From: Magnetococcales bacterium
Lineage (GTDB): Bacteria; Pseudomonadota; Alphaproteobacteria; UBA2136
Length of the DNA stretch: 46,931 nucleotides
Assembly: GCA_002689455.1 (NCBI GenBank)
Contig: NZGE01000040.1
Span: forward strand, 1-46,931
Reading direction: 5' to 3'
The notes under the pieces are model-generated. The model saw only the letters and a list, made by a program, of their open reading frames with translations. It was not told where the DNA came from and did not search any database. The stretch's first letter is position 1; each line of letters begins with the position of its first letter. Shown here in pieces: positions 32,669 through 41,951 of this stretch. The position numbers and the translations under genes were made by a program.

Positions 32669-35600
32669 TTACCTATTACGTGAACGGTTAATTTTTGTTG
32701 ATGTTGGTTTGAGTTCTTGAGGCACGTAAATTTTTTGACCGTAAGTTATGTAACTGTAACGTTGACGACCCCAATGTTTATTGTGACCCGCACAAATTAT
32801 TTCAACGCCACTGGTTTGGCACTTGAGAATTGCATCTAAACTGCCACCGCTTGTTAATGGGTAACTATAGGCAAAGGTTACCACTTGTTTTTCAGGGTTA
32901 TAGAAACCTTCAATGGTGCGTGGTTTAGATGAAGAAGGGTGCATAATTTCCCCTTTAAGTGGGTATATTGTACCTAAACTTACGCCATTTTGTTGAGGGG
33001 TTATTTTACGTCTTTCATTGACTTTAAGGTCCAGAATTGTTCCTACAGGTAAAATATGTTTGGAGCGTTCATCGTTCTTTTCATCACTACGTGTAATAGC
33101 GTATTTACCCGTTGGGAAGTTTGCTTCGGTTGTACTGTAATTGTTTACACGTTTGAATGCATATTTTTTATTTTTGGTGTTATATGAAATTTGGTCACCT
33201 TCAAGGTTTAATGTCGTCACAGAGCCGAAAATTTTCTCAAATGGTAAAGGTAAATCGCTACCTGTTTTATCTTCTTCAATTAAACTAATTTCCATTGTAT
33301 TTGGGTTAATACGACCGGTCATTTCCAACCTTGCAATTTTACCAAAGTCCTCTGTTAAATCTTCAGGTGATTGCACTTTGATCGCTCCCAGTCGGCTAAT
33401 AAGTGTAACTTTGACAGCCAGAAGATCTGTTTGGTTGTCTACGGTTGTTGCACTTGATTCTTGGCTTGTTTGTTGAGCTTTTTCATTTTTGATAAGGTCA
33501 ATATACATCATCAACGTTCCAAGGCCTGATGTTGATTTGAAATTATCGGTTGCAAGTGCGTATACACCTACTTGAGCTTTTATCGTATCTACATATTCTT
33601 GTAGATACGGACGTGCCTGTTCAATTAAATCGGTATCCGATAGAATGGTAAATAGTTTGGCAGCTTTTTCATGGTCGCCAGACTCATATGCATCAATGGC
33701 ATTCATTAAAGTTGTGTACTGTGGGCGCGTATCTTTTAGATATTGCTTAAATTTATCGCTCGCATTATCCCAAAGTTGCTTGGATGATTCTAAATCTGTT
33801 ACACGCTTCATTGTTTCTGCAACAATAAAACTGCTTGGGATTTCACTAAATTGTTCAAGTATTTTTTCGCCTTGTTCAGCATAATCAATTGCACTTAAAG
33901 ATGTGTCTGCTACAAGGCTATTTTTAATGGCATTTATAAGGTATGCGTGTTTGTCCTCTTCTTTGAATGCATCGCTAAAGTGGTTGTAAAGGCGGTATAA
34001 TGAAACAGGTATACCGTAAGTGCCGTCTGATTTTACAATTAAACTTTTGAGTAAATTATCCAAAATTTCTGGCTGATCTTTGAAGTGTTTTTGTAAAAAT
34101 GTAAACTTATCTCCTAAATCAATTTCAGCTTCACTAAGTGTTAAGAATAATGGGTCAGCAATGTTTGAGTCTAGTTTGTTTTGAACGCCTGTTTGACTTA
34201 AATAATCATCATAACTTTGTAAAAGTAAGCTATCTAAGCTGAAATCAATACCCATTGTTTCAGATAAGAATTTTGATAATGTATCCATGCCTTCAAATTC
34301 GTTATTTTGCCATTTGTTTTCTAAAGCATCAATGGTAATTGAAACAACTTTTTGTCTTGAAAGGCGTGCAATATCTGGCTGGAAAGACGCGTAAGCGTAT
34401 ACAAGGTCGTAATTTGCATTATTTACAGCACCAATCATTGCTTCATTTAGAAGTTTTGTTACACGTGTTTTAATAACCTCTGCATTATCTGCTGGTAGAA
34501 TAATGTGTTGAATAACATCTAGAATGCTCTCATTATGCTCAATAAGGTAGTTTGAAATGTTAAACAATGCTTCATTATATTGCTGAATGATATTTGAAGG
34601 GATATCACCAGGTGCTAAACCTTCATACAAAATATTATAATTACCTGTTTTCTTGGCATATATTGTTGCTGGTTCTAAGAATATATCCCATGATTTTTCA
34701 TTACGAGGGTTTGTCAGTAATGCCACTTTTACAATATGTAATGTAAACTCCTCTTTATCCATTTTATGTCTGGTTGTTATGTCTTCTTTACCATTGGCTT
34801 GAAGGTTTTCTTTTGTATCAGTCATGGTGGTGTTAGATGTCTCTAGGAGAGGGGCTTTAACTTCACTTGGCTTAATTTCTGTTACATCAACTGCGTTTGA
34901 TGTGATTTTCTCCAAAGGCATTGTATGTAAAATAGCACGGTCAATAAATGCTTCGTTTCTGCTCATCGCATATACTGCGTTTGCGATTTTTGCTTGTCCA
35001 CGTTCTGTTGAAAAGTATGGAATGTTTGCTATTTTTAAAATATTTCTGAATTCATGAATAAAAACACGACCACCACTGTTTGGATTATTTTCTATCATTT
35101 GCTGGAAAATCGCATAAGGCATTGCATCTATCGCATAGTCATTAACAGGTAATGTTGTATCTGCTTTTTGAATGTTGTCTAAAGCTTTGTTAATATCATC
35201 TTTATCGTTTGAAATGTAGCCTTTCATTAGCAATGCTACGCTTTGGTTTGGGTCTTTTAAAATGATTTTGTTTGCTAAAGAATCTAACAATGAAATTGCT
35301 GGTGGAATTTCACCGGTTTTAATGTGTTGGCTTATCTTTTCAAAGGTAATGCCAATAAATTTTTGGTGCAAAGGTCCGTATGGCATAGCTTTGTTAAGTG
35401 CTGCAAGTGCTTTTGGGTGATGGTCACTTTTTGTGAATTGGAGGGCAAGTTTTTCTAAGCGATCAAATAAATAAACGGTTTGTTCATCGCTTACATTGAA
35501 CTCGTTGTGTTTGATTTTAGCTAAATGATTTGTTAGCCCATCTAGTTTTTTAGGGTTGTTGTCAAAACAGGCCGTTGCAGCGCATTCTTTTAACATAACT

Positions 35601-35785
35601 TCTACGGCTAATTCGTGATATAGCTCATTCTCAGGCTCATCTTCAATGTTATCGGCTAACCATTCCATTGCATCGGTAAAATCCTTTTCAGCAAGGTAAC
35701 CTTCAACTTTTTCCACAGGGTTGCCAGAACACCCTGTAAGGGTGAGTAACGCAATACCAACAGCCAAGAATGACTTTTTCATCAT
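32669..35785 (-). CDS. Very large lipoprotein of unknown function
   Basis: 1,038 residues from the ATG at 35785 (an upstream in-frame ATG at 35815 would bury the signal). Seen: MMKKSFLAVGIALLTLTGC with a good lipobox; about 700 residues of charged amphipathic helices in an apparent alpha-solenoid (for example GDHEKAAKLFTILSD, TPR-like in feel but without clear consensus); then a beta-rich C-terminal part (about 790-1,020) with FPTGKYAITRSDE and GGSLDAILKCQTSG. Asp follows neither position +2 nor an obvious retention signal, so outer-membrane targeting is plausible. No family recognised. Translation start is supported by AAAAGG upstream. Confidence 0.8.
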   Translation of the reverse strand: MMKKSFLAVGIALLTLTGCSGNPVEKVEGYLAEKDFTDAMEWLADNIEDEPENELYHELAVEVMLKECAATACFDNNPKKLDGLTNHLAKIKHNEFNVSDEQTVYLFDRLEKLALQFTKSDHHPKALAALNKAMPYGPLHQKFIGITFEKISQHIKTGEIPPAISLLDSLANKIILKDPNQSVALLMKGYISNDKDDINKALDNIQKADTTLPVNDYAIDAMPYAIFQQMIENNPNSGGRVFIHEFRNILKIANIPYFSTERGQAKIANAVYAMSRNEAFIDRAILHTMPLEKITSNAVDVTEIKPSEVKAPLLETSNTTMTDTKENLQANGKEDITTRHKMDKEEFTLHIVKVALLTNPRNEKSWDIFLEPATIYAKKTGNYNILYEGLAPGDIPSNIIQQYNEALFNISNYLIEHNESILDVIQHIILPADNAEVIKTRVTKLLNEAMIGAVNNANYDLVYAYASFQPDIARLSRQKVVSITIDALENKWQNNEFEGMDTLSKFLSETMGIDFSLDSLLLQSYDDYLSQTGVQNKLDSNIADPLFLTLSEAEIDLGDKFTFLQKHFKDQPEILDNLLKSLIVKSDGTYGIPVSLYRLYNHFSDAFKEEDKHAYLINAIKNSLVADTSLSAIDYAEQGEKILEQFSEIPSSFIVAETMKRVTDLESSKQLWDNASDKFKQYLKDTRPQYTTLMNAIDAYESGDHEKAAKLFTILSDTDLIEQARPYLQEYVDTIKAQVGVYALATDNFKSTSGLGTLMMYIDLIKNEKAQQTSQESSATTVDNQTDLLAVKVTLISRLGAIKVQSPEDLTEDFGKIARLEMTGRINPNTMEISLIEEDKTGSDLPLPFEKIFGSVTTLNLEGDQISYNTKNKKYAFKRVNNYSTTEANFPTGKYAITRSDEKNDERSKHILPVGTILDLKVNERRKITPQQNGVSLGTIYPLKGEIMHPSSSKPRTIEGFYNPEKQVVTFAYSYPLTSGGSLDAILKCQTSGVEIICAGHNKHWGRQRYSYITYGQKIYVPQELKPTSTKINRSRNR

Positions 35786-35940
35786 TAAAATGTGCCTTTT
35801 TGTTTTTTTATGCATAAAAACTTTATGGGCATTTTACGCTTTATTTGCAAAAACACACAAGGTACGCGGTGTTTTGTGCTATAAGCACTGTGTCACTTAT
35901 GCGCCACTTGCAATTTTTTATAAAGTCACTAAAAATACAC

Positions 35941-36786
35941 ATGATGAAAATTTTAAGTTTAATATTTACAGTTCTATTTTGTGCTTTTTCAGCGCAATCT
36001 TTTGCTTATGACTGGAAAAAAGATGGGGAAAGGCTCACTTTCAGTGTGTCTTGGTCCTTTGTTCATGTTGGAAATGCTGAGTTATTACTACGTAATGATG
36101 CAGATGAATATGAAATTATTGGTCGCGCCTGGACCGATGATACATATAATTCTCTTTATAGGTTGCGTGACCGTATTCGAATTGAAGGTGTTCACACAAA
36201 AGAACAGCCGTTTCTAAGTAAGTCATATGTGGCAGAGCTGAAAGAGAATGATTATAGAGCTGATAAGCTTGTAACTTATAATCATGAAAAAAATATATGC
36301 ACCTATACAAATCGTCATAAAAATAGACCTACAGTTCGCTTCGATGTTGAACCGTATACAAGGGATATGATTTCAGCTTTATATGCCTTAAGGTCATTGA
36401 ATGATAAACCAAAAGTAGGAGATGTCTATACTTTACCTGTTGTACATTACGATAGTCAATATACCTATACTTTACGTGTGTTGGAAAAAGAGCGTATGGA
36501 TACGGCTTTGGGTAAAAAAGATGTTTTTGAAATTCAACCAATTTTAACAAGGTCGATAAAAGATGGTGGGAAAAGTAAAGCACGTCTTCGCCTTTGGGTG
36601 ACAGCAGATGGACAATTTGTTCCTGTTAAGGTTGAGATAAAGCTGAACTTTGGTTCTTTTCGTGCTATGTTAACCAATGCTGAAGGCGCTAATTCACCTT
36701 CAATTACACCTATTGGTATTCCTGAAGAGGGCGAGGTAGATATGAATTTAGAAAAGAGATTTGATGATGATCGCTATAACCGCTGA
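35941..36786 (+). CDS. DUF3108 exported protein
   Basis: 281 residues from the ATG at 35941, which begins a signal peptide (MMKILSLIFTVLFCAFSAQ, cleavage near SFA-YD). The rest is beta-rich: LTFSVSWSFVHVGNAELLL, RDMISALYALRSLN and RLRLWVTADGQFVPVKVEI are DUF3108 features. The family is periplasmic with no fixed function. Its 3' end overlaps the heptose kinase frame by about 20 bases, linking it to lipopolysaccharide core synthesis. Divergent from the large lipoprotein across 155 bases. Confidence 0.85.
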   Translation: MMKILSLIFTVLFCAFSAQSFAYDWKKDGERLTFSVSWSFVHVGNAELLLRNDADEYEIIGRAWTDDTYNSLYRLRDRIRIEGVHTKEQPFLSKSYVAELKENDYRADKLVTYNHEKNICTYTNRHKNRPTVRFDVEPYTRDMISALYALRSLNDKPKVGDVYTLPVVHYDSQYTYTLRVLEKERMDTALGKKDVFEIQPILTRSIKDGGKSKARLRLWVTADGQFVPVKVEIKLNFGSFRAMLTNAEGANSPSITPIGIPEEGEVDMNLEKRFDDDRYNR

Positions 36787-37774
36787 TTTGAATAGTAACC
36801 CATTTGAAAATGTAAAAGTAGCTGTTTTGGGTGATGTGATGATGGACCGCTTTATATACGGCGATGTGGAACGTATTTCACCAGAGGCACCTATTCCTGT
36901 TGTACGTGTCACGAAGCGTAATTCACACTTGGGTGGTGCAGGGAATGTGGCTGCGAATTTAACTGCGTTAGGCGCAAAGCCTATTATGATAGGGCGCATT
37001 GGCGACGATGAATTAGGCCGTGAGTTTGAAACCATGGCAAATACCATGAATATGGAAACAAAATATCTCCTTAAAACTGAAGTTCCAACCATTAGTAAAA
37101 CACGTGTAATTGCACGTTCTCAGCAAGTTGTACGCTTTGATGAAGAGGTTACAGATTCCTTGAGTAGCCATGATAGAACAAGGGTTCTGACTGTATTGGA
37201 ACAAGCGCGCAAAGAAACTTCAACGCTTATCATATCGGATTACTCTAAGGGTATGGTGGATGATAAAATGTTAGAAGATGTTAAAAAAGTTTGGCGTGGT
37301 GGCGATATTTTCATTGATCCAAAACCAAAGGGTGAAGCACGTAATATTGCATATATTGGTACAACCGCAATGACACCTAATGCGCAAGAAGCAAGCGAAC
37401 TTTTAAGTTGCCCTAAACCTAAAACAGATGAAGAAGCTGAAAAGATGGCTGCGGAATTGGTTGAAAAATTCAACTTAAACTATGTTTTATTAACACGCAG
37501 TGGTGACGGTATGACACTTTATGTAGAAGGAAAAGCGCATCATTTAAAAGCCAAAGTTCAAGAAGTTATTGATGTTTCAGGCGCTGGCGATACTGTTATT
37601 AGTGTGTTTGCTGCGGCAGTTGCTGCTGGTATGTCAGTGGAAGAAGCAGCACACTTTGCCAATGTATCTGGTGGTGTTGTGGTTGCTAAATTAGGCACTG
37701 CTACCGCTTCATGGCCTGAAATGCAAAAAGCAATGCGTAAATATTTAGAATTTCACAGCAACCAAGCTGCATAA
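36764..37774 (+). CDS. hldA: D-glycero-beta-D-manno-heptose-7-phosphate kinase (HldA/RfaE1-type)
   Basis: PfkB-family sugar kinase for the ADP-heptose pathway of the lipopolysaccharide core. 336 residues, kinase domain only, unlike the fused E. coli HldE. Seen: VLGDVMMDRFIYGDVERISPE (split here as VLGDVMMDRF and ISPEAPIPVV), HLGGAGNVAANL, and the active-site anion hole DVSGAGDTVISVFA. Start: the frame opens with TTG ATG ATG inside the end of the DUF3108 gene; the first ATG (36764) is taken. The adenylyltransferase partner is not in the window. Confidence 0.92.
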   Translation: MMIAITADLNSNPFENVKVAVLGDVMMDRFIYGDVERISPEAPIPVVRVTKRNSHLGGAGNVAANLTALGAKPIMIGRIGDDELGREFETMANTMNMETKYLLKTEVPTISKTRVIARSQQVVRFDEEVTDSLSSHDRTRVLTVLEQARKETSTLIISDYSKGMVDDKMLEDVKKVWRGGDIFIDPKPKGEARNIAYIGTTAMTPNAQEASELLSCPKPKTDEEAEKMAAELVEKFNLNYVLLTRSGDGMTLYVEGKAHHLKAKVQEVIDVSGAGDTVISVFAAAVAAGMSVEEAAHFANVSGGVVVAKLGTATASWPEMQKAMRKYLEFHSNQAA

Positions 37775-37789
37775 ATTTAAAGGGGAAAA

Positions 37790-38518
37790 ATGAAAGTTCA
37801 AGTTTATATTCCAAGCAGAATGGCAAGTACAAGGCTTCCAGGGAAACCGCTCGCAGACATTAACGGTTTGCCTATGATATGTCATGTTGTAAACCGTGCA
37901 AACGAGGCAAATGTTGGTGCTGTATTTGTGGCCTGTGATGATGATAAAATTGCTGAAGCTGTTAAAGAACATGGTGGGAAAGCCATTATGACTGATAGTG
38001 AACTTCCTTCTGGTTCAGACCGTATTTGGCAAGCTGTGCAACGTCAAATAGAGCAAGGGGGTGAAAAGCCTGACATTATTATTAATGTACAAGGTGATGA
38101 ACCATTTTTACCGCCAGAGCTGTTGGAAGAAGCGGTTGAAGTTTTCCAAAAAAACGACTGGGTGGACGTTGTAACCTTTGCACATGAAATTTCAGATGAT
38201 GCCGATAAAACAGATTTTGGCATGGTGAAACTGGTAACAGATATGAATGGTAAAGCGCATTACTTTTCACGTGAGCCTATTCCGCATGGTGCCGCTGTTA
38301 TGAAACGCCATATCGGCTTTTATGCATATAAATATAGTGCCTTAGAGCAGTTTGTTGCAAATGACCCTTCGCCGCTTGAGGTTCAAGAAAAACTTGAACA
38401 ATTGCGTGGTTTGGATATTGGTTTAAATTATTATGTTGCAATGACTGAGAAAGCGCCTATTGGTGTGGATACACCAGAAGATCTTGAAAAAGCAAGAGCT
38501 CTTAGTAAATCGCTTTGA
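37790..38518 (+). CDS. kdsB: 3-deoxy-manno-octulosonate cytidylyltransferase
   Basis: Activates Kdo as CMP-Kdo for WaaA (gene at 13228). 242 residues, full length. Seen: the nucleotidyltransferase start IPSRMASTRLPGKPL, SGSDRIWQAV, NVQGDEPFLPPELLE and the C-terminal KLEQLRGLDIG equivalent (EKLEQLRGLDIGL). It follows the heptose kinase by 15 bases with AAGGGG before the ATG, and a terminator comes right after. Confidence 0.97.
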   Translation: MKVQVYIPSRMASTRLPGKPLADINGLPMICHVVNRANEANVGAVFVACDDDKIAEAVKEHGGKAIMTDSELPSGSDRIWQAVQRQIEQGGEKPDIIINVQGDEPFLPPELLEEAVEVFQKNDWVDVVTFAHEISDDADKTDFGMVKLVTDMNGKAHYFSREPIPHGAAVMKRHIGFYAYKYSALEQFVANDPSPLEVQEKLEQLRGLDIGLNYYVAMTEKAPIGVDTPEDLEKARALSKSL

Positions 38519-38540
38519 GTTGAATACTTATTTGTGTTAA

Positions 38541-38572
38541 AAAGGGTCAAGTATTTAACTTGATCTTTTTTA
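38541..38572 (+). terminator. Intrinsic terminator after kdsB
   Basis: GGTCAAGT and ACTTGATC pair (8 bp, one G-U) over an ATTTA loop, followed by six T. Confidence 0.85.
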
Positions 38573-38621
38573 TATAAATCTTTTATCTAAATTTCTGGTT
38601 TTCAAAACCTAAGGGGGATGA

Positions 38622-39236
38622 ATGTCTTCTATAATTCTTTTATTGATACTGCTTTGTGTCGTTGTTTTTTACTTTATACGTGATTTGAAATTAAGCCCTG
38701 AACAACAAGAGTTTCTTGAGATGTACAAAAGGCGTTCTGAAAATGATGATTTACGTCGTCAAATTTGTAAAAGCCAAGATACTGAAGAGCAAAAGAAACT
38801 GGCGTATGCTATTTTTAAAAAGCCATATTTAGACAGCGGAATTGTTTCAGCTTCACGAAGTGGTGCAACAATCCGCAAACCAAAACAGGTAAAAGTTAAA
38901 GAAGGCTTGAAGCTAAATAGCTTAGGTGAGGTTTGTGGTGTTATTTGTAATGGTTTTTATGTTTTAAAGGACCCTCAAGGTGCTCTTAAGGTTATTTGCC
39001 ATAAATGTGCTAAAAAGGGCATTGATAAAACATATTCTAAAAAGAACTTACCACCGCACCCGCAAGGGGAATTAATCATGATGAACTTAAGTCCAAAAGA
39101 TTACGCAGGTTGTCATCTTAAAGCCATTCATACCGGTCAATATGTTATGGTGAAGGGTAAGTTCGCTCAAAGTGAAAAACTTGAATTTGAAGGTAAACAG
39201 CCTGTATGCGAAATGCCTTGTTGCTCTGTTAAATAA
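38622..39236 (+). CDS. Membrane-anchored cysteine protein, tandem copy 1, unknown
   Basis: 204 residues. One N-terminal helix (IILLLILLCVVVFYFI) followed by basic residues, which by the positive-inside rule puts the soluble part in the cytoplasm. Shared with the next gene: DDLRRQICKSQD, VICNGFYVLK, ICHKCAKK and CEMPCC. Cysteines at 105, 109, 126, 129, 196, 200 and 201; C126/C129 form CxxC. The pattern suggests metal or disulfide chemistry, but no known domain is recognised. A strong AAGGGGGA ribosome-binding site precedes the ATG. Confidence 0.78.
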   Translation: MSSIILLLILLCVVVFYFIRDLKLSPEQQEFLEMYKRRSENDDLRRQICKSQDTEEQKKLAYAIFKKPYLDSGIVSASRSGATIRKPKQVKVKEGLKLNSLGEVCGVICNGFYVLKDPQGALKVICHKCAKKGIDKTYSKKNLPPHPQGELIMMNLSPKDYAGCHLKAIHTGQYVMVKGKFAQSEKLEFEGKQPVCEMPCCSVK

Positions 39237-39247
39237 CAGGAGGTCTT

Positions 39248-39736
39248 ATGCTTCTTATTTTAGGAATTGTAGTTATTTTGGTATGTGCTCTTGCGCTTTC
39301 TTTAAATCAAAAAGAGCGCTCGGCTCTTTCAGTTTGTACTGATGATTATTTTAAAAATGTAGATATACGTAGGCAAATTAATGAAAGCCATGATTTGAAC
39401 TTTCAAAAGGAAAAGGCTGCTGAAATTTACCGTAAGTCAAAAATACCTTTAGGACACAACGGGTATTTGGTTGGCATTATATGCTCGGGCTTTTATGTTT
39501 TAAAAACTCTAGAAGGTGAACTTTTTTCTATTTGTTCAAGTTGTGTAAAAAAAACATTGAATCAAAAAGGTGGCGATAACTTCAACGCCTTTTATGATTT
39601 AGATCTTATGCGTCAATCTTTAACAGTGGTTGAAATGAAACCTGGTACTGATAGGGGGTATGACTTTGTTAAACTCCCTTTTACTGGTCAAAAACCTATC
39701 TGCGAAATGGAATCTTGCATTAAGCAAGCTAGCTAA
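39248..39736 (+). CDS. Membrane-anchored cysteine protein, tandem copy 2, unknown
   Basis: 162 residues, paralogue of the preceding gene and 11 bases after it, with GGAGGT before the ATG. N-terminal helix (LLILGIVVILVCALALSL), then DIRRQINESHD, IICSGFYVLK, ICSSCVKK and CEMESC. Cysteines C79, C96, C99, C152 and C157 match C109, C126, C129, C196 and C201 of copy 1; the C79-C96 and C109-C126 distances are identical. Copy 2 lacks about 30 residues between the charged region and the GFYVLK motif. A terminator follows. No family is recognised. Confidence 0.78.
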   Translation: MLLILGIVVILVCALALSLNQKERSALSVCTDDYFKNVDIRRQINESHDLNFQKEKAAEIYRKSKIPLGHNGYLVGIICSGFYVLKTLEGELFSICSSCVKKTLNQKGGDNFNAFYDLDLMRQSLTVVEMKPGTDRGYDFVKLPFTGQKPICEMESCIKQAS

Positions 39737-39738
39737 AT

Positions 39739-39767
39739 AAAAACCCCCTTTTTTGAAGGGGGTTTTT
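39739..39767. terminator. Bidirectional intrinsic terminator
   Basis: AAAAACCCCCTT (39739-39750) pairs with AAGGGGGTTTTT (39756-39767) over TTTTG. It ends the cysteine-protein pair and probably phoH, whose stop is 20 bases away on the other strand. Confidence 0.88.
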
Positions 39768-39787
39768 GTATTGATGAATGTTGTAAT

Positions 39788-40819
39788 TTACCATGAACCA
39801 CGGTTGTCTATCTTCATACCAATTTGGCGGTCATGTTCATCGTAGGCTTGTACAACGCGGGCAACAAGGGCATGGCGTACCACGTCAATATCACTAAATC
39901 GGATAACTTCAATGTCCTTTAAGCCTTCAAGCACGCTTAAGGCTTCGCGTAAGCCACTTGGTTGGCCTGGTTTAAGGTCACACTGCGAAGGGTCGCCTGT
40001 TACAATCATGCGGCTACCTTCGCCCATACGCGTTAGGAACATACGCATTTGCATAGGTGTTGTGTTTTGAGCTTCATCTAGCAACATTACACAGTCATTT
40101 AAAGTACGGCCACGCATGTAAGCAAGTGGTGCAATTTCAATGATACCATTTTCAATGTACTCTTTAGATTTTTCAGGGCCTACCATGTCATTTAAGGCAT
40201 CAAAAAGTGGGCGTAAGTATGGGTCAATTTTTTCTTCTAAAGTTCCTGGTAAAAAGCCAAGGTTTTCACCAGCTTCAACCACTGGGCGTGTTAAAATGAT
40301 TTTTTTGGTTTGTTTTGAAGCAAGGAGGCTGATAGCCATAGCCATTGCCATAAATGTTTTACCAGTACCCGCAGGGCCTGCACCAAAAACAAGTTTCGAA
40401 CTACGCAGTGCATTTACATAAACATGCTGCTGCATGGTGCGAGGTGTAATTTTTTTAAGGGGTGTTTGAATGCTTGCTTTTTCGCCAATAAGGTCATTTG
40501 GACGTTTTTCACTGTCAATCAGCCCATCAGTAATGCGTAAAGCAGCTGTAACTTCGTTTGCACCTACAGTCATGTCTTTCACTAAAAGCTCATATAAATC
40601 TTCAAGTACAACTTTTGCTTTTTCTGTTTGGCTTGGTTCACCAAAAATTGCAAGTTGGTTACCTTTTACAATAAGCTGAACACCAAGATATTCTTCAATT
40701 ATTTGAAGGTTGCTGTCATGGTGGCCACAAAGGTTTATGAGAAGTTGGTTGTCATCAAAAGAAAGTCTAAGCGGTTTAACTTCTTTTTTGTCTTGGTTGT
40801 CTTTATTGTTATCAGCCAT
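39788..40819 (-). CDS. phoH: PhoH-like ATPase
   Basis: 343 residues from the ATG at 40819 (MADNNKDNQDKK); the frame stays open upstream to 40906 but that part looks untranslated. Seen: an N-terminal KH-like segment (LRLSFDDNQLLINLCGHHDSN in part), Walker A GPAGTGKTFMAMAMA near residue 147, Walker B MLLDEAQNTTP near 245 and TGDPSQCDLK. PhoH-like ATPases are linked to RNA metabolism, and often sit with ybeY and miaB, neither of which is here. Role is inferred from family. Confidence 0.93.
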   Translation of the reverse strand: MADNNKDNQDKKEVKPLRLSFDDNQLLINLCGHHDSNLQIIEEYLGVQLIVKGNQLAIFGEPSQTEKAKVVLEDLYELLVKDMTVGANEVTAALRITDGLIDSEKRPNDLIGEKASIQTPLKKITPRTMQQHVYVNALRSSKLVFGAGPAGTGKTFMAMAMAISLLASKQTKKIILTRPVVEAGENLGFLPGTLEEKIDPYLRPLFDALNDMVGPEKSKEYIENGIIEIAPLAYMRGRTLNDCVMLLDEAQNTTPMQMRMFLTRMGEGSRMIVTGDPSQCDLKPGQPSGLREALSVLEGLKDIEVIRFSDIDVVRHALVARVVQAYDEHDRQIGMKIDNRGSW

Positions 40820-40941
40820 AGATTTTTGTTTCTTTTCTTTTGTGTAATAATATGATGAGCTTATTTTCCCAAAAAACACATATAGAAGCAAGCAAGAAGT
40901 ATGCATTAATTCTGAATAAATTATTTGAAATGACTGATATT

Positions 40942-41934
40942 TTATGGGTTTTTATTTTTGGCCAATTTTAAAGCGAAAGGTAAATTGCAAAAACCAACAA
41001 AAACGCCGAACCAAAGTGTTGTAAAACGAATGACAATGGTTGCTGGAATTGCAACTTCTTTGGGTATGCCAAGTGTGATGAGCAATAAAATCATGGATGC
41101 TTCAGTTCCACCTAAACCGCCAGGGGTCATGCTGGCACCACCAATGATGGTTGCAAAGCTAAAAATAAACATAGTTTCAAGGAATGTAATTTCTCCACCC
41201 ATGTTTTGGATTGTAAGGTAAAAGGCTAAAATGGAAGCGCCCCAACCCATCATAGAAAAGAACACGGTTTGCGAAAAGACCCAAGGCGTTACAAGTTTTG
41301 TAATGTTTCGTGCCATTTTTTGCAAAGCAACAAACAGTCGTTTTTTACGTTTTCCGAACAGTGCGTAAAGCCCTTTTATAATTTTAAGAAACCATTTGGG
41401 ATTGTTTAAAATGGTAAGGGACGTTGCGATGATAACGCCAAAAACAATAATAGAAGCTGTATGGCCACCGCCAAAGGAAACTAAGCCCATAATGCAAAGT
41501 AAAAAAAGGGACGCAAGGTCGGTAAGAGGGTCCATAATCATAAGGGGTAACCCTTTAGAGTAACGAATATTATGACACTTTTTAAGCAGCCATAAGCGCA
41601 TAGCGGTGCCAATTTTACCTGGTGTAACTGTCAGAGCCATGCCACTGAAATAGTAAATAGCCATACGTTTAATGGGTACGTTAAAGCCAAGTTGGTTGCC
41701 AAAAATATGCCATTTCATACCACGTGCCATATAGTTAATGAGTGATAATCCTAGAAGGATTGCCCACATGGAAGGTGAAATCAGTGATAGTTTTTCTTTA
41801 ACTTCTTCAATGCCTGCGTAAAAAGAAACAGCAACAAAGACAGCTGTAAAAACCAACACTGAAATAACAACAGTGTACTCCATTTTTTTAATAGATTTAG
41901 GGTTGAATTTTGGTTCTTTTACTTGGCTGTTCAT
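40942..41934 (-). CDS. Flippase-like integral membrane protein (LPG synthase TM-domain family)
   Basis: 330 residues with about eight membrane helices, starting MNSQVKEPKFNPKS. Resembles the membrane domain found alone in UPF0104/lysylphosphatidylglycerol synthetase TM-region proteins (GMALTVTPGKIGTAMRLWLL and SMTPGGLGGTEASMI are characteristic). These proteins are thought to flip or handle lipids; the substrate is unknown. It precedes trpS in the opposite order of transcription, 17 bases after it. Confidence 0.83.
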   Translation of the reverse strand: MNSQVKEPKFNPKSIKKMEYTVVISVLVFTAVFVAVSFYAGIEEVKEKLSLISPSMWAILLGLSLINYMARGMKWHIFGNQLGFNVPIKRMAIYYFSGMALTVTPGKIGTAMRLWLLKKCHNIRYSKGLPLMIMDPLTDLASLFLLCIMGLVSFGGGHTASIIVFGVIIATSLTILNNPKWFLKIIKGLYALFGKRKKRLFVALQKMARNITKLVTPWVFSQTVFFSMMGWGASILAFYLTIQNMGGEITFLETMFIFSFATIIGGASMTPGGLGGTEASMILLLITLGIPKEVAIPATIVIRFTTLWFGVFVGFCNLPFALKLAKNKNP

Positions 41935-41951
41935 GTCGTTGGCTTTTTTAT

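Noticed and set aside
35876-35888. GTGCTATAAGCAC palindrome between the large lipoprotein and DUF3108 genes
   Set aside because: Only 5-bp arms; a chance repeat of this size is expected in intergenic DNA, and no promoter is clearly aligned with it.
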